Shown here in pieces: positions 8,350 to 16,373 of a stretch of 18,812 nucleotides of DNA. Where the stretch lies: contig JOBE01000099.1 of NCBI GenBank assembly GCA_000717735.1, positions 1 through 18,812 on the forward strand, given 5' to 3'. Made by a program: the position numbers and the translations under genes. This stretch comes from Streptomyces griseoluteus (lineage in GTDB: Bacteria > Actinomycetota > Actinomycetes > Streptomycetales > Streptomycetaceae). Every line of letters starts with the position of its first letter. Position 1 is the first letter of the stretch. The notes below the pieces were generated by a model, which saw only the letters and a program-made list of their open reading frames with translations, ran no database searches and was not told the origin of the DNA.

Positions 8350-10242
8350 CTACCCCGGGTAGACGGGCGAGGTCCCCGTCTTGACCACCGGCTGCCAGTT
8401 GGTTCCCGGTGCAAGCCGGACGACGCCGTCGTCGCCGGAGTCGGCCACCAGAGGCACGTTGTCGACGTGCGGGGCGGCCACCGAGGTCACCCCGTTCAGC
8501 CCGGGCAGCACCAGGCTCGCCGAGGTCGAGCCGTCCGTCTGGAGGTAACGGATCTGCTGGACGCCGCCCGCCTCCTTGCCGACGACGACGAGCCGGCTCG
8601 GCCCGGCCCAGGAGACGGCGGTGACCGACTCCATCCGGGGCGCGGCGGGCTGGAGGTCGAGCACGGAGACGACCGGTTCGTCGCCCGTCGTCTGCCGCTG
8701 GACCCGGCCGATCTGCAGGGTCGTGTCCCCGCCCCTGGTGACCACCAGGGCGATCCGGACCCCGTCGGCGGAGACCCGCAGCGACTCGATCCTGGCGTCG
8801 TCCTCCAGCCACGGCGTGCGCACCTTGACGGGATCACCGGTACCGCCCGGCACCATCCACAGCTGGGGCGCCGCCGGATCGCGGTCGGCGACCCAGAGGT
8901 CGCCCCTGCCGTCCCAGCTGGGCGCGGACAACCGGTCGACGGGCTTGGCGCCCTTGCTGCTCAGGAGCGCGGGCGACGCGTCCTCCTCCGCGGTGATGGA
9001 GGAGACGAAGAGCTCACGGCCGGTCTGCCCGACCCCCGCCGCGCGGGTCTCGCCCCGGTCGACGGCGACCGACTGGAGCGGCGTGGTGCCCTTGCCGAGC
9101 GGACCGGGCACCTCGACGGGCGCGTTCGCCTCCTTGCCCCCGACGACCAGCATCATCAGCTTGTGGTGCTCGTCGACGAAGTACGGGTGCTCTTCCCTGT
9201 CCGTGTTGCGGACCGCGGCGAACTCGGCCGCCTGCCCCTTGCCGAGGCGGCACAGAGCCTGGTCGTTCGAGTCCTGGAGCTCCACCTGCTCGACGCGTAC
9301 GGACGTCAGGTCGCCCAGCGTGAACAGCAGCTGCGCCGCCATCCGCCTGCAGGCCTCGGCGCCCACCCGGTCCGCCTTGCGGTTGAGCGGCACCTTCAGC
9401 GTGGACTGGTCGTCGGTCGTCAGCGTGGTGACGCCCTTCTGCAGCTCCGTGCCGGAGGGGAAGCGCGAGTCGACGGCCGGCTTGAGCCAGTTCGTGGGAC
9501 CTTCGAGGAGCGCCTTGACCGTCTGCGTCACCGGGTCCATCCGGGTGACGGGGTCCTGGCGCTGGCGGATGTAGACCGGGTCGGCGACGACCCAGTCCTC
9601 CCCGGAGGCGAAGTAGTACTTGTTGACCGACCGGTAGTTGCGCAGGAAATCGGCCTCGCCGAGGACCAGGCCGGGCGGCAGGCCGTCGATGCGCCACTCC
9701 TTGCCCTTGCCGTTGGCCGTGGGCACCTGCACGACGTGGATCGAGGTCAGGTACTTGGCGGGGCTGATCGGCTGATACGCGTGACGGGCGTCCACGGTCG
9801 CGATCTTGCGGCCGGAGAGCGGGTAGGCGCGGCCCTGGTCCTCGGGGTCGGCGTTGCGGTCGGCCTGGTCACGGTCCGGCGCGGTGGTGAGCACCGTGAT
9901 GCTCTCCTCCGGCTTCCAGGTCCGCGCGGCCTGCTTCGTGAGGTACTTGCGGGCGGTGGCGAATCCGGGGTCGTCACTGGTCATGGCTTCGAGGAAGCCG
10001 TCGACGATCTCGTCCGGGTCCGCGTTCTCCCGGGGCGCGACGGCGTAGACCCGTACCTGCGAGTCGCCCTGGTTGACCCCTTTGACCGGCTGCACGTCCC
10101 CGCTGTCGGGCATCGTCGCGCACCCGGTCACCAGGAGTCCGCCGCACGCGGCGAGCACCACCGCGCGCGCACCCCGTCCAGATCCCGGGTGCCCCTCCCG
10201 CAAGCCCCGCCCCGCGTGCCCCACTGGGGAGTCAACGCCCAC
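8350..10242 (-). CDS. lpqB: Lipoprotein LpqB, modulator of MtrB
   Basis: LpqB is an exported lipoprotein that interacts with the sensor kinase MtrB and affects MtrA phosphorylation, with effects on wall integrity, sporulation and antibiotic production. The 630-residue product has an Arg-containing N-region, a hydrophobic stretch (AVVLAACGGLLV) and the lipobox LVTGC with lipidated Cys41, followed by ATMPDSG. An N-terminal domain precedes a GerMN domain at about 235-325 (DPVTQTVKALLEGP), then a beta-propeller-like C-terminal half. The GTG at 10242 is chosen for GGGAGGA 8 nt upstream; it overlaps the end of mtrB by 11 bp in another frame, a sign of translational coupling. The 40-residue leader is long for a lipoprotein, so a later start cannot be excluded. 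Confidence 0.96.
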   Translation of the reverse strand: MGVDSPVGHAGRGLREGHPGSGRGARAVVLAACGGLLVTGCATMPDSGDVQPVKGVNQGDSQVRVYAVAPRENADPDEIVDGFLEAMTSDDPGFATARKYLTKQAARTWKPEESITVLTTAPDRDQADRNADPEDQGRAYPLSGRKIATVDARHAYQPISPAKYLTSIHVVQVPTANGKGKEWRIDGLPPGLVLGEADFLRNYRSVNKYYFASGEDWVVADPVYIRQRQDPVTRMDPVTQTVKALLEGPTNWLKPAVDSRFPSGTELQKGVTTLTTDDQSTLKVPLNRKADRVGAEACRRMAAQLLFTLGDLTSVRVEQVELQDSNDQALCRLGKGQAAEFAAVRNTDREEHPYFVDEHHKLMMLVVGGKEANAPVEVPGPLGKGTTPLQSVAVDRGETRAAGVGQTGRELFVSSITAEEDASPALLSSKGAKPVDRLSAPSWDGRGDLWVADRDPAAPQLWMVPGGTGDPVKVRTPWLEDDARIESLRVSADGVRIALVVTRGGDTTLQIGRVQRQTTGDEPVVSVLDLQPAAPRMESVTAVSWAGPSRLVVVGKEAGGVQQIRYLQTDGSTSASLVLPGLNGVTSVAAPHVDNVPLVADSGDDGVVRLAPGTNWQPVVKTGTSPVYPG

Positions 10243-12250
10243 GTGTCCCGTCCTCCCGCTCCGCGTTCCCGTTCGCGCCGGCCGTCGCCGCACCCGCCCC
10301 ACCGCCGTCGCCGTCCGCCGCCGTGCGCGCCACCACCCGTGCGCCACTGCCGGGCAGGGCCGTCGGGTCGACGGTCGCCCGCGGCGGCACGGGCAGCCTC
10401 GGCGGTACGGGCAGCTGCGGCCGGTCGCCCGCGGACTGCGCCGGCACCGACGTGAGGCGGGTGCCCTCCTGGGCTCGCCCCGCGGCCGCCTGCTCGCGGT
10501 TGCGCCGTGAGTCCTCGGGCTCCAGGGGTATCGGGGAGCCCCGCAGCGGCTCGTCCGCGGTACGCGGCAGGGTGAGCCGGAACTGCGAACCGCCACCGGC
10601 CTCGCCCCAGGCCTGGAGCCAGCCGCCGTGCAGCCGGGCGTCCTCGACCGCGATGGACAGGCCGAGGCCGGTACCGCCCGTGGTGCGCGCGCGGGCCGGG
10701 TCGGCCCGCCAGAAGCGGTTGAACACCCGCGTGGCCTCGCCCGGCTTGAGCCCGACGCCGTAGTCGCGTACGGCGACGGCTACGGCCCCGCCGGCGGCGG
10801 CCAGCTTCACCACCACGTCACGGCCCTCACCGTGCTCGACCGCGTTGACGACGAGGTTGCGCAGCACCCGCTCGACCCGGCGGGCGTCCGCCTCGGCCAC
10901 CACGGGCTGCTCGTCGCCGACGACCACGATCCGGGTGCCCTTGCGCTCGGCGAGGGGTTCGGCACCGCCGATGACCCGGCGCACGACCTGCCGCAGGTCG
11001 ATCGGCTCGGCTTCCAGGGCCGCCGCGCCCGCGTCGAACCGGCTGATCTCCAGGAGGTCGGAGAGCAGCGACTCGAAGCGGTCGAGCTGGTCGCCGAGGA
11101 GTTCGGCCGAACGGGCGGTGACGGGGTCGAAGTCGACCCGGGCCTCGTGGATGACGTCGGCGGCCATCCGCACCGTGGTCAGCGGAGTACGCAGCTCGTG
11201 CGACACGTCCGACACGAACCGCCGCTGCATCCGCGACAGCTCCTCCAGCTGCTGGATCTTGAGCTGGAGGTTCTGCGCCATCTTGTTGAAGGCCTCGCCC
11301 AGCCGGGCGATGTCGTCCTCGCCAGTGACCTTCATGCGTTCCTGCAGGCGGCCCGCCGAGAGCCGCTCGGCGATCCCGGCGGCCATCCGTACCGGCGTGA
11401 CGACCTGGCGCACCATGAGCCAGGCGATGGCGCCGAGCAGGACGACGACGAAGAGCCCGGCGGTCGCCAGGGTGCCCTTGACCAGGGTGAGGGAGTCCTC
11501 CTCCTGGGTCAGCGGGAACAGGTAGTACAGCTCGTACTGGTCGCCCTCGGCGTCGTTCAGCCGCTTGCCGATCACCAGACCGGCCTCGGACGCCTTTTCG
11601 CTGGTGTAGTGGATGCTGGTGAACTTCTGGAAGGTGTCCGCGCCCTGCGCCACCGAGTGCCGCAGGTCGGCGGGGATGCTCTTGGCCGGGTCGACCTCGC
11701 CGGACGCGCGCACGCCACGGCTCGCGGCGTCATCGGTGTCGAGGGACAGCGCGACCACGTTGAAGGCGCTCTGGCCGCCGCTGGCGAGCTGCTCGACCAG
11801 CGTGGACCGCCAGTTCACGGACGCGCCGGCCCGCCCGCCGTCCTGCTGACCGGGCGCCGAGGGGGTGGTCGCCGCCCTGTCCTGGGCGGCGGAGAACCCG
11901 CCGGCGGCCTGGCTCTGGGCGGCCTGCTCCTTGGCGTCGAGCAGACCGTTGCGGACCTGGCCGATGACGACCAGGCCGAGCAGCAGCACCACCCCGAGCG
12001 ACATCAGCAGGGTGCCGGCGACGATCCGCAGCTGGATGTTCCGACGCCACAGCCGCACGGCGGGCAGCAGCGGACGCCGCACCCAGCGCGCGAGGAGCCG
12101 GAGGACCGGGCCACCGGGCGCCCCGTCCCGGAACAACCGCCCACCCCTCGGCGGACGGCCGGAACGCGAGCCCCCCCGCCTCGGTCCGGCAGCCCGCCCC
12201 GTACGTGTTCCCGGGTCCCCGGGCCTCGGAGCAGTACTGCCTTCGTTCAT
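10232..12250 (-). CDS. mtrB: Sensor histidine kinase MtrB
   Basis: MtrB is the membrane kinase partner of MtrA. From ATG 12250 the product has 672 residues. A basic, Gly/Arg/Pro-rich cytoplasmic segment (1-73) precedes TM1 (about 74-97). An extracytoplasmic sensor region spans 98-260, TM2 about 261-282 and a HAMP domain about 283-335. The dimerisation helix has phospho-accepting H351 in SDVSHELRTPL. The ATPase domain shows the N box RNLVVNAVEH (464-473), DYGVG (496-500) and TGGTGLGLS (524-532). After the kinase core there is a ~100-residue disordered tail rich in Pro, Ala and Gly with LPVPPR twice. The ATG is one base after the mtrA stop; an in-frame GTG at 12280 inside mtrA is less likely. 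Confidence 0.97.
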   Translation of the reverse strand: MNEGSTAPRPGDPGTRTGRAAGPRRGGSRSGRPPRGGRLFRDGAPGGPVLRLLARWVRRPLLPAVRLWRRNIQLRIVAGTLLMSLGVVLLLGLVVIGQVRNGLLDAKEQAAQSQAAGGFSAAQDRAATTPSAPGQQDGGRAGASVNWRSTLVEQLASGGQSAFNVVALSLDTDDAASRGVRASGEVDPAKSIPADLRHSVAQGADTFQKFTSIHYTSEKASEAGLVIGKRLNDAEGDQYELYYLFPLTQEEDSLTLVKGTLATAGLFVVVLLGAIAWLMVRQVVTPVRMAAGIAERLSAGRLQERMKVTGEDDIARLGEAFNKMAQNLQLKIQQLEELSRMQRRFVSDVSHELRTPLTTVRMAADVIHEARVDFDPVTARSAELLGDQLDRFESLLSDLLEISRFDAGAAALEAEPIDLRQVVRRVIGGAEPLAERKGTRIVVVGDEQPVVAEADARRVERVLRNLVVNAVEHGEGRDVVVKLAAAGGAVAVAVRDYGVGLKPGEATRVFNRFWRADPARARTTGGTGLGLSIAVEDARLHGGWLQAWGEAGGGSQFRLTLPRTADEPLRGSPIPLEPEDSRRNREQAAAGRAQEGTRLTSVPAQSAGDRPQLPVPPRLPVPPRATVDPTALPGSGARVVARTAADGDGGGAGAATAGANGNAEREDGTRGR

Positions 12251-12251
12251 G

Positions 12252-12929
12252 TCAGCTCGGCCCCGCCTTGTACCCGACACCGCGCACGGTGACCACGATC
12301 TCCGGGCGCTCCGGGTCCTTCTCGACCTTCGAGCGCAGTCGCTGCACGTGGACGTTCACCAGCCGGGTGTCGGCCGCGTGACGGTAGCCCCAGACCTGCT
12401 CGAGGAGGACCTCACGGGTGAACACCTGCCACGGCTTGCGCGCCAGCGCGACGAGCAGGTCGAACTCCAGCGGGGTCAGGGCGATGGACTGCCCCTCCCG
12501 CTTCACGGAGTGCCCGGCCACGTCGATGACGAGGTCACCGATGGTGAGCTGCTCCGGAGCCGGCTCCTCGGACCGCCGCAGCCGCGCCCGGATACGGGCG
12601 ACGAGCTCCTTCGGCTTGAACGGCTTCACGATGTAGTCGTCGGCCCCGGACTCAAGACCCACGACGATGTCCACCGTGTCGCTCTTGGCCGTGAGCATGA
12701 CGATCGGCACACCCGACTCGGCCCTGATCAGGCGGCACACCTCGATGCCGTCCCTTCCGGGCAGCATCAGGTCGAGCAGCACCAGGTCAGGCTTGGCCTC
12801 CCGGAATGCGGCAAGCGCCTTGTCACCGTCCGCGACGAACGACGGCTCGAACCCTTCACCCCGCAGCACGATGCCGAGCATCTCGGCCAGTGCGGTGTCG
12901 TCGTCGACGACAAGAACGCGTCCCTTCAT
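12252..12929 (-). CDS. mtrA: Response regulator MtrA
   Basis: MtrA is the OmpR-family regulator of the conserved actinobacterial MtrAB system, controlling cell-wall and division genes and, in Streptomyces, development, nitrogen genes and antibiotic production. The 225-residue product has a receiver domain with D9-D11, phospho-acceptor D53 in LLDLMLPGRDG, T80 and K102. A winged-helix domain spans about 128-225 (ALTPLEFDLLVALARKPWQVFTREVL, the recognition helix near DTRLVNVHVQRLRSKVE, then VRGVGYKAG). It is very close to its S. coelicolor and mycobacterial counterparts. The ATG at 12929 has only a weak GGGA upstream. A candidate MtrA-type repeat lies 26-41 bp upstream, suggesting autoregulation. 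It heads the co-directional mtrA-mtrB-lpqB-comF group. Confidence 0.98.
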   Translation of the reverse strand: MKGRVLVVDDDTALAEMLGIVLRGEGFEPSFVADGDKALAAFREAKPDLVLLDLMLPGRDGIEVCRLIRAESGVPIVMLTAKSDTVDIVVGLESGADDYIVKPFKPKELVARIRARLRRSEEPAPEQLTIGDLVIDVAGHSVKREGQSIALTPLEFDLLVALARKPWQVFTREVLLEQVWGYRHAADTRLVNVHVQRLRSKVEKDPERPEIVVTVRGVGYKAGPS

Positions 12930-13259
12930 ATCGACATCATCCCATTAGCCAATCGTTACCTGCCGTGACCTGCCCCACAGCGCCTCCCGCAGCCCGGACC
13001 ACGATCCCGTCGATCGCGCCCCGCTCGGCCCGCCACCGCACGGTTCGCGCGAGATGATCGGGTATCCGCACAGTGTGCAGCCTGCCGCTCGCACAATGAA
13101 GCTCCGGACGAAGGTACGAACGTCAACACCGCTCCCGCCCACGGGCGGGCCTCGCGTGGCACGATGGCACCCGGCCCGCCGCCGAGTCAGGTGTCGGCCG
13201 CCGTGACCGAGCCGGTTCGCCGATCCGGCACCGCGACCAAATCTCCGAGGTGGACGACC
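12930..13259. other. 330-bp divergent intergenic region, mtrA / envelope operon
   Basis: This gap separates mtrA (-) from the five-gene + operon and must hold the promoters for both. It contains the candidate MtrA repeat at 12955-12970, a small perfect palindrome GCACA-G-TGTGC at 13068-13078, and a 6-bp stem (CCCGCC 13134-13139 with GGCGGG 13144-13149). It also holds the GAGG ribosome binding site of the downstream + gene at 13247-13250. On the minus strand TTGACG (13122-13127) could be a -35 element, but I see no good -10 at the right distance. No convincing small gene is present. Confidence 0.7.
12955..12970. promoter_or_regulatory. Candidate MtrA binding site (GTTACC-n4-GTGACC)
   Basis: GTTACC (12955-12960) and GTGACC (12965-12970) form a direct repeat with a 10-bp period, embedded in the longer near-repeat CGTTACCTGC / CGTGACCTGC. 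OmpR-family regulators typically bind tandem half-sites one helical turn apart. The GTnAC-n5-GTnAC form agrees with what is reported for MtrA and with the GlnR-type boxes it shares. It lies 26-41 bp upstream of the mtrA start, in position to autoregulate mtrA and possibly act on the divergent operon. Confidence 0.6.
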
Positions 13260-14480
13260 GTGAACGACACTCCGGGCTGGACCTCGCCCGGATCCGCCCC
13301 CTCCGACGACCAGAACGGCTCCGGGACCCCCGGGCCCGCTCCGTCCGACGCGAACGGCTCCGCCCCGCAGTGGTCGAAGGACCAGCCGCCCGCCGGCCAG
13401 TGGTCCCCGCCGACCGGCCAGACCCCGCCCGCCCCACGGACACCGACGACGGGCCCGAACTGGGGTACTCCGCCGCCGAACGCCCACTGGGGCAGCGCTC
13501 CGGCCGCGAAGCCCGGCGTGATCCCCCTGCGCCCGCTGGGCATGGGCGAGATCCTCGACGGTTCGGTGAAGACCCTCCGCACCTACTGGCGCACGGTCCT
13601 GGCGATCACGGTCACGGTCGCGGTGATCTCCGAGATCGCCGGCATCCTGGCCCAGCGGTATCTCGCCCCCACGGTCCCCGCGGCCGATCCGGACGCCACC
13701 CCCGCAGAGGCGCTCCAGCAGTCCCTCGACGCCGCCCAGGCCTCCCTGATCGGTACGGGCCCGGCCCTCCTCGTGACGCTGATGGCGTCCCTGTTCAGCG
13801 CCGCCCTGCTGACCGTCGTCATCAGCCGCGCGGTCGTCGGCCGCCCGGTCTCGCTGGGCTCCGCCTGGCAGGAGGCCCGGCCCCGCCTCCTCCAGCTCGT
13901 CGGCCTGACCCTGCTGGTCGCGGCCATGAGCACCGCCATCGTCCTCGTCGGCCTGCTCCCCGGGCTCCTCGTCGGCGGCGCCGCCGGTGCGGCCCTGGTC
14001 ATGCTCGGCGGCTTCGGCGGCCTGGTGACGGCCGTCTGGCTGCTGATCCGCTTCGCCCTCGCCTCCCCCGCCCTGATGCTGGAGCGCCAGGGCGTGATCC
14101 GGTCCCTGAAGCGCTCGGCCAAGCTGGTCCAGGGCTCGTGGTGGCGGATCTTCGGCATCACCCTCGTCACCCAGCTGCTGATCTTCGTCTTCGCGATGAT
14201 CATCGTGATCCCGTTCATCATGATCGGCATCGCGGTCGACGGCGATGGCTTCTCCGGCCTGCTCACCGAGTCCTCCGCGCCCGGCTGGCCGTTCCTGCTC
14301 ATCACGGGCATCGGCGGCGTGATCACCAGCGCGATCACCTACCCGATCTCGGCCGGCGTGACGGTGCTCCTCTACGTGGACCAGCGCATCCGCCGCGAAG
14401 CCCTGGACCTCGAACTGGCACGGGCCGCGGGCCTCCCCGGCTACGGCCCTGCACCTGGCGACCAGACCGTCGGAGGCTGA
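13260..14480 (+). CDS. Multi-pass membrane protein (GPDPase membrane-domain-like)
   Basis: The 406-residue protein has a long Pro/Gly/Ser/Trp-rich, probably disordered N-terminus (1-85) and the conserved lead-in IPLRPLGMGEILDGSVKTLR (88-107). Hydrophobic segments follow at about 112-131, 165-192, 212-240, 244-272, 297-326 and 344-372, then a charged tail. Proteins of this type are annotated as glycerophosphoryl diester phosphodiesterase membrane domain proteins, but no phosphodiesterase catalytic domain is present, so enzymatic activity should not be assumed. The GTG start at 13260 has GAGG 9 nt upstream; the in-frame start at 13164 lacks one and adds an unconserved leader. It opens the five-gene operon divergent from mtrA, and its last codons contain the GGAGG used by the next gene. 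Confidence 0.88.
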   Translation: MNDTPGWTSPGSAPSDDQNGSGTPGPAPSDANGSAPQWSKDQPPAGQWSPPTGQTPPAPRTPTTGPNWGTPPPNAHWGSAPAAKPGVIPLRPLGMGEILDGSVKTLRTYWRTVLAITVTVAVISEIAGILAQRYLAPTVPAADPDATPAEALQQSLDAAQASLIGTGPALLVTLMASLFSAALLTVVISRAVVGRPVSLGSAWQEARPRLLQLVGLTLLVAAMSTAIVLVGLLPGLLVGGAAGAALVMLGGFGGLVTAVWLLIRFALASPALMLERQGVIRSLKRSAKLVQGSWWRIFGITLVTQLLIFVFAMIIVIPFIMIGIAVDGDGFSGLLTESSAPGWPFLLITGIGGVITSAITYPISAGVTVLLYVDQRIRREALDLELARAAGLPGYGPAPGDQTVGG

Positions 14481-14484
14481 TGCC

Positions 14485-15177
14485 GTGACGGTCACGGGGG
14501 GAACGGCCACGGCACCGACGCGGCTGCTCGCCGACGGCGACGTACCGGTGGACATCTCCCGCGTCCCCGCCCGCGAGGCGGCGGAACGGGAGCTGTCCAG
14601 GCCGATGTACCACGAGAACGACCCGAGCCTCCTCCAGCGCGGCCTCGACCGCTTCTGGGAGTGGCTCGACGACCTGTTCGGCGCCGCGTCCGGGGCCGCC
14701 CCTGGCGGCGTCCTCGGCCTCGTCACGGTGATCGTGTTCGCCGTCGCCCTCGTCGCCGCCCTCTGGTGGCGCCTCGGCACCCCCCGCCGGGCCCCCGGCG
14801 CTTCGGCCGACTCCCTCTTCCCCGACGGTCCCCGCACCGCTCGCGACCACCGGACGGCAGCCGCACGCCACGCCTCCGTCGGCCACTGGAACGAGGCGGT
14901 CCAGGAACGGATGCGGGCGATCGTCCGCTCCCTAGAAGAGCGCGCCCTGCTCGACCCCCGCCCCGGCCGCACCGCGGACGAGGCCGCCGCCGAAGCCGGC
15001 CGCTCCCTGCCCGCCCACGCGGACGAACTGCGCCTCGCGGCCCGGGCCTTCGACGACGTCACGTACGGCGGCCGCACCGCCGACGAGCCCGCGTACCGCC
15101 GCGTCGAGGAACTCGACACCGCCCTTGAGCGGACCCGCCCCACCCTCGACACCGCCGCCACGGGGACGCCCGCATGA
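14485..15177 (+). CDS. DUF4129 domain membrane protein
   Basis: The 230-residue protein has a cleft-free N-terminal segment (1-74, including RPMYHENDPSLLQRGLDRFWEWLDD), one membrane span (about 75-96) and a cytoplasmic DUF4129 domain (about 110-215). The domain shows DHRTAAARHASVGHWNEAVQERMRAIVRSLEER and later AADEAAAEAGRS-like and AFDDVTYGGR segments. DUF4129 proteins regularly accompany MoxR ATPases and DUF58 proteins; their role is unknown. The GTG start at 14485 is set by GGAGG at 14472-14476, 8 nt upstream and inside the end of the previous gene, only 4 nt past its stop. Translation is probably coupled to both neighbours: its stop overlaps the next start by 4 bp (ATGA). Confidence 0.9.
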   Translation: MTVTGGTATAPTRLLADGDVPVDISRVPAREAAERELSRPMYHENDPSLLQRGLDRFWEWLDDLFGAASGAAPGGVLGLVTVIVFAVALVAALWWRLGTPRRAPGASADSLFPDGPRTARDHRTAAARHASVGHWNEAVQERMRAIVRSLEERALLDPRPGRTADEAAAEAGRSLPAHADELRLAARAFDDVTYGGRTADEPAYRRVEELDTALERTRPTLDTAATGTPA

Positions 15178-16373
15178 GCCGCCCGGCCACCAGCACCACG
15201 TCGACCGCCCTGTCCACCCGTCAGCTGTGGACCCGCGCCCGCGGTGCGGTCCTCGTCCTCGCCCTGATCCTCGTCGGGGGCATCATCCTCGCGACGGTGC
15301 GGTCCTCCGACTCCCAGGGCGCTCTCGACCCCCGCTCCACCGCCCCCCACGGCAGCCGCGCCGTCGCCGAACTCCTCAAGGCCCGTGGCGTCACGATCAT
15401 CCTGGCCACCACCCTGGACGAGGCCACGGCCGCCACCGACACGGCGTCGACGCTCCTGGTCACCACCCCCGATCTGCTGACGGACACTCAACAGTCCACG
15501 CTCCGGAAGACCATCGAGAGCTCCGCGGGCCGCACCGTCCTCCTCGGCGCCGGCAGCCCCTCCCTCCCCGTCCTGGCCCCGAACGTCACCGCCGCCACCA
15601 GCACCGCCGTGGAGAACCGTACCCCCTCCTGCACTCTGGAAGCCGCCACCCGCGCCGGCAGCGTCGACCTCGGCGGCGAGCGCTACCTCACGAACCCCGG
15701 CGCCGACGCCGACGCCTGCTACCCCGCCGACGGCCTGCCGTCCCTGGTCCGCATCCCGGGCCCCGACGCCACCGACACCGTCCTCCTCGGCTCGCCCGAC
15801 ATCCTCCACAACGACCGTCTCGACCAGCAGGGCAACGCCTCGCTCGCCCTGCAACTCCTCGGCTCCCGACCCCATCTGGTCTGGTACCTCCCCTCTCTCA
15901 CCGACGCCTCCGCCGCCGACACACCCGACGACGACCCCACGGGCAACTTCCTCGCCCTCATCCCCTCCGGCTGGCTGTGGGGCACACTCCAACTCGCGGT
16001 CGCGGCCCTGCTCACCGCCATCTGGCGGGCACGCCGCCTCGGCCCCCTGGTGACCGAACGCCTCCCCGTCGCCGTCCGCGCCTCCGAGGCCACCGAGGGC
16101 CGCGCCCGCCTCTACCGCAAGGCGAACGCCCGAGACCGCGCCGCAACCGTCCTGCGCACCGCGACCCGAACCCGCATCGCCCCCCTGCTAGGGGTCCCCG
16201 TTCAGGACGCCCACTCCTCCGAGCGCCTCCTCCCCGCACTCTCCGCCCGTCTCCCCGAGACCACCGCGGACACCAGGACCCTCCTCTTCGGCCCGGCTCC
16301 CGCCGACGACGCCACCCTCATCCGCCTGGCGGACCAACTCGACGCCCTCGAAAGAGAGGTACGCACCTCATGA
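15174..16373 (+). CDS. DUF4350 domain membrane protein
   Basis: The 399-residue protein is anchored by a first span at about 24-41 and a second at about 266-284. Between them lies an extracytoplasmic DUF4350 domain that starts with the typical STAPHGSRAVAELLKARGV (56-73) and has two cysteines (C153, C182) that could form a disulfide. DUF4350 is related in fold to the GATase-like domains of gliding and ABC-associated proteins; no catalytic residues are evident. The cytoplasmic tail (285-399) is Arg-rich and helical (LVTERLPVAVRASEATEGRARLYRKANARDRAA). It overlaps the gene before and the gene after by 4 bp (ATGA), which points to translational coupling and probably a joint complex with the DUF4129 and MoxR proteins. 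Function unknown. Confidence 0.9.
   Translation: MSRPATSTTSTALSTRQLWTRARGAVLVLALILVGGIILATVRSSDSQGALDPRSTAPHGSRAVAELLKARGVTIILATTLDEATAATDTASTLLVTTPDLLTDTQQSTLRKTIESSAGRTVLLGAGSPSLPVLAPNVTAATSTAVENRTPSCTLEAATRAGSVDLGGERYLTNPGADADACYPADGLPSLVRIPGPDATDTVLLGSPDILHNDRLDQQGNASLALQLLGSRPHLVWYLPSLTDASAADTPDDDPTGNFLALIPSGWLWGTLQLAVAALLTAIWRARRLGPLVTERLPVAVRASEATEGRARLYRKANARDRAATVLRTATRTRIAPLLGVPVQDAHSSERLLPALSARLPETTADTRTLLFGPAPADDATLIRLADQLDALEREVRTS

Noticed and set aside
7576..10455. 959-codon open frame antisense to comF and lpqB
   Set aside because: It spans two well-supported genes and the gap between them; the product is Arg/Pro/Ser-rich low-complexity sequence typical of a shadow frame.
10628..12292. 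554-codon plus-strand frame antisense to mtrB
   Set aside because: mtrB shows every kinase motif on the other strand; this frame has only biased composition.
13068..13078. GCACA-G-TGTGC palindrome as a second operator in the mtrA intergenic region
   Set aside because: Only 5-bp arms, not repeated, and it matches no binding site I can name; kept as a note in the intergenic entry.
12945..15992. 1015-codon minus-strand frame over the membrane-protein, DUF4129 and DUF4350 genes
   Set aside because: Gly/Glu/Arg-rich with no recognisable domain, and it covers three overlapping genes with good ribosome binding sites on the other strand.
15125..16369. 5' extension of the moxR-like frame (742 codons in total)
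   Set aside because: The extra N-terminal part is Arg/Pro/His-rich and lies out of frame over the DUF4350 gene. The ATG at 16370 with the ATGA overlap is the real start.
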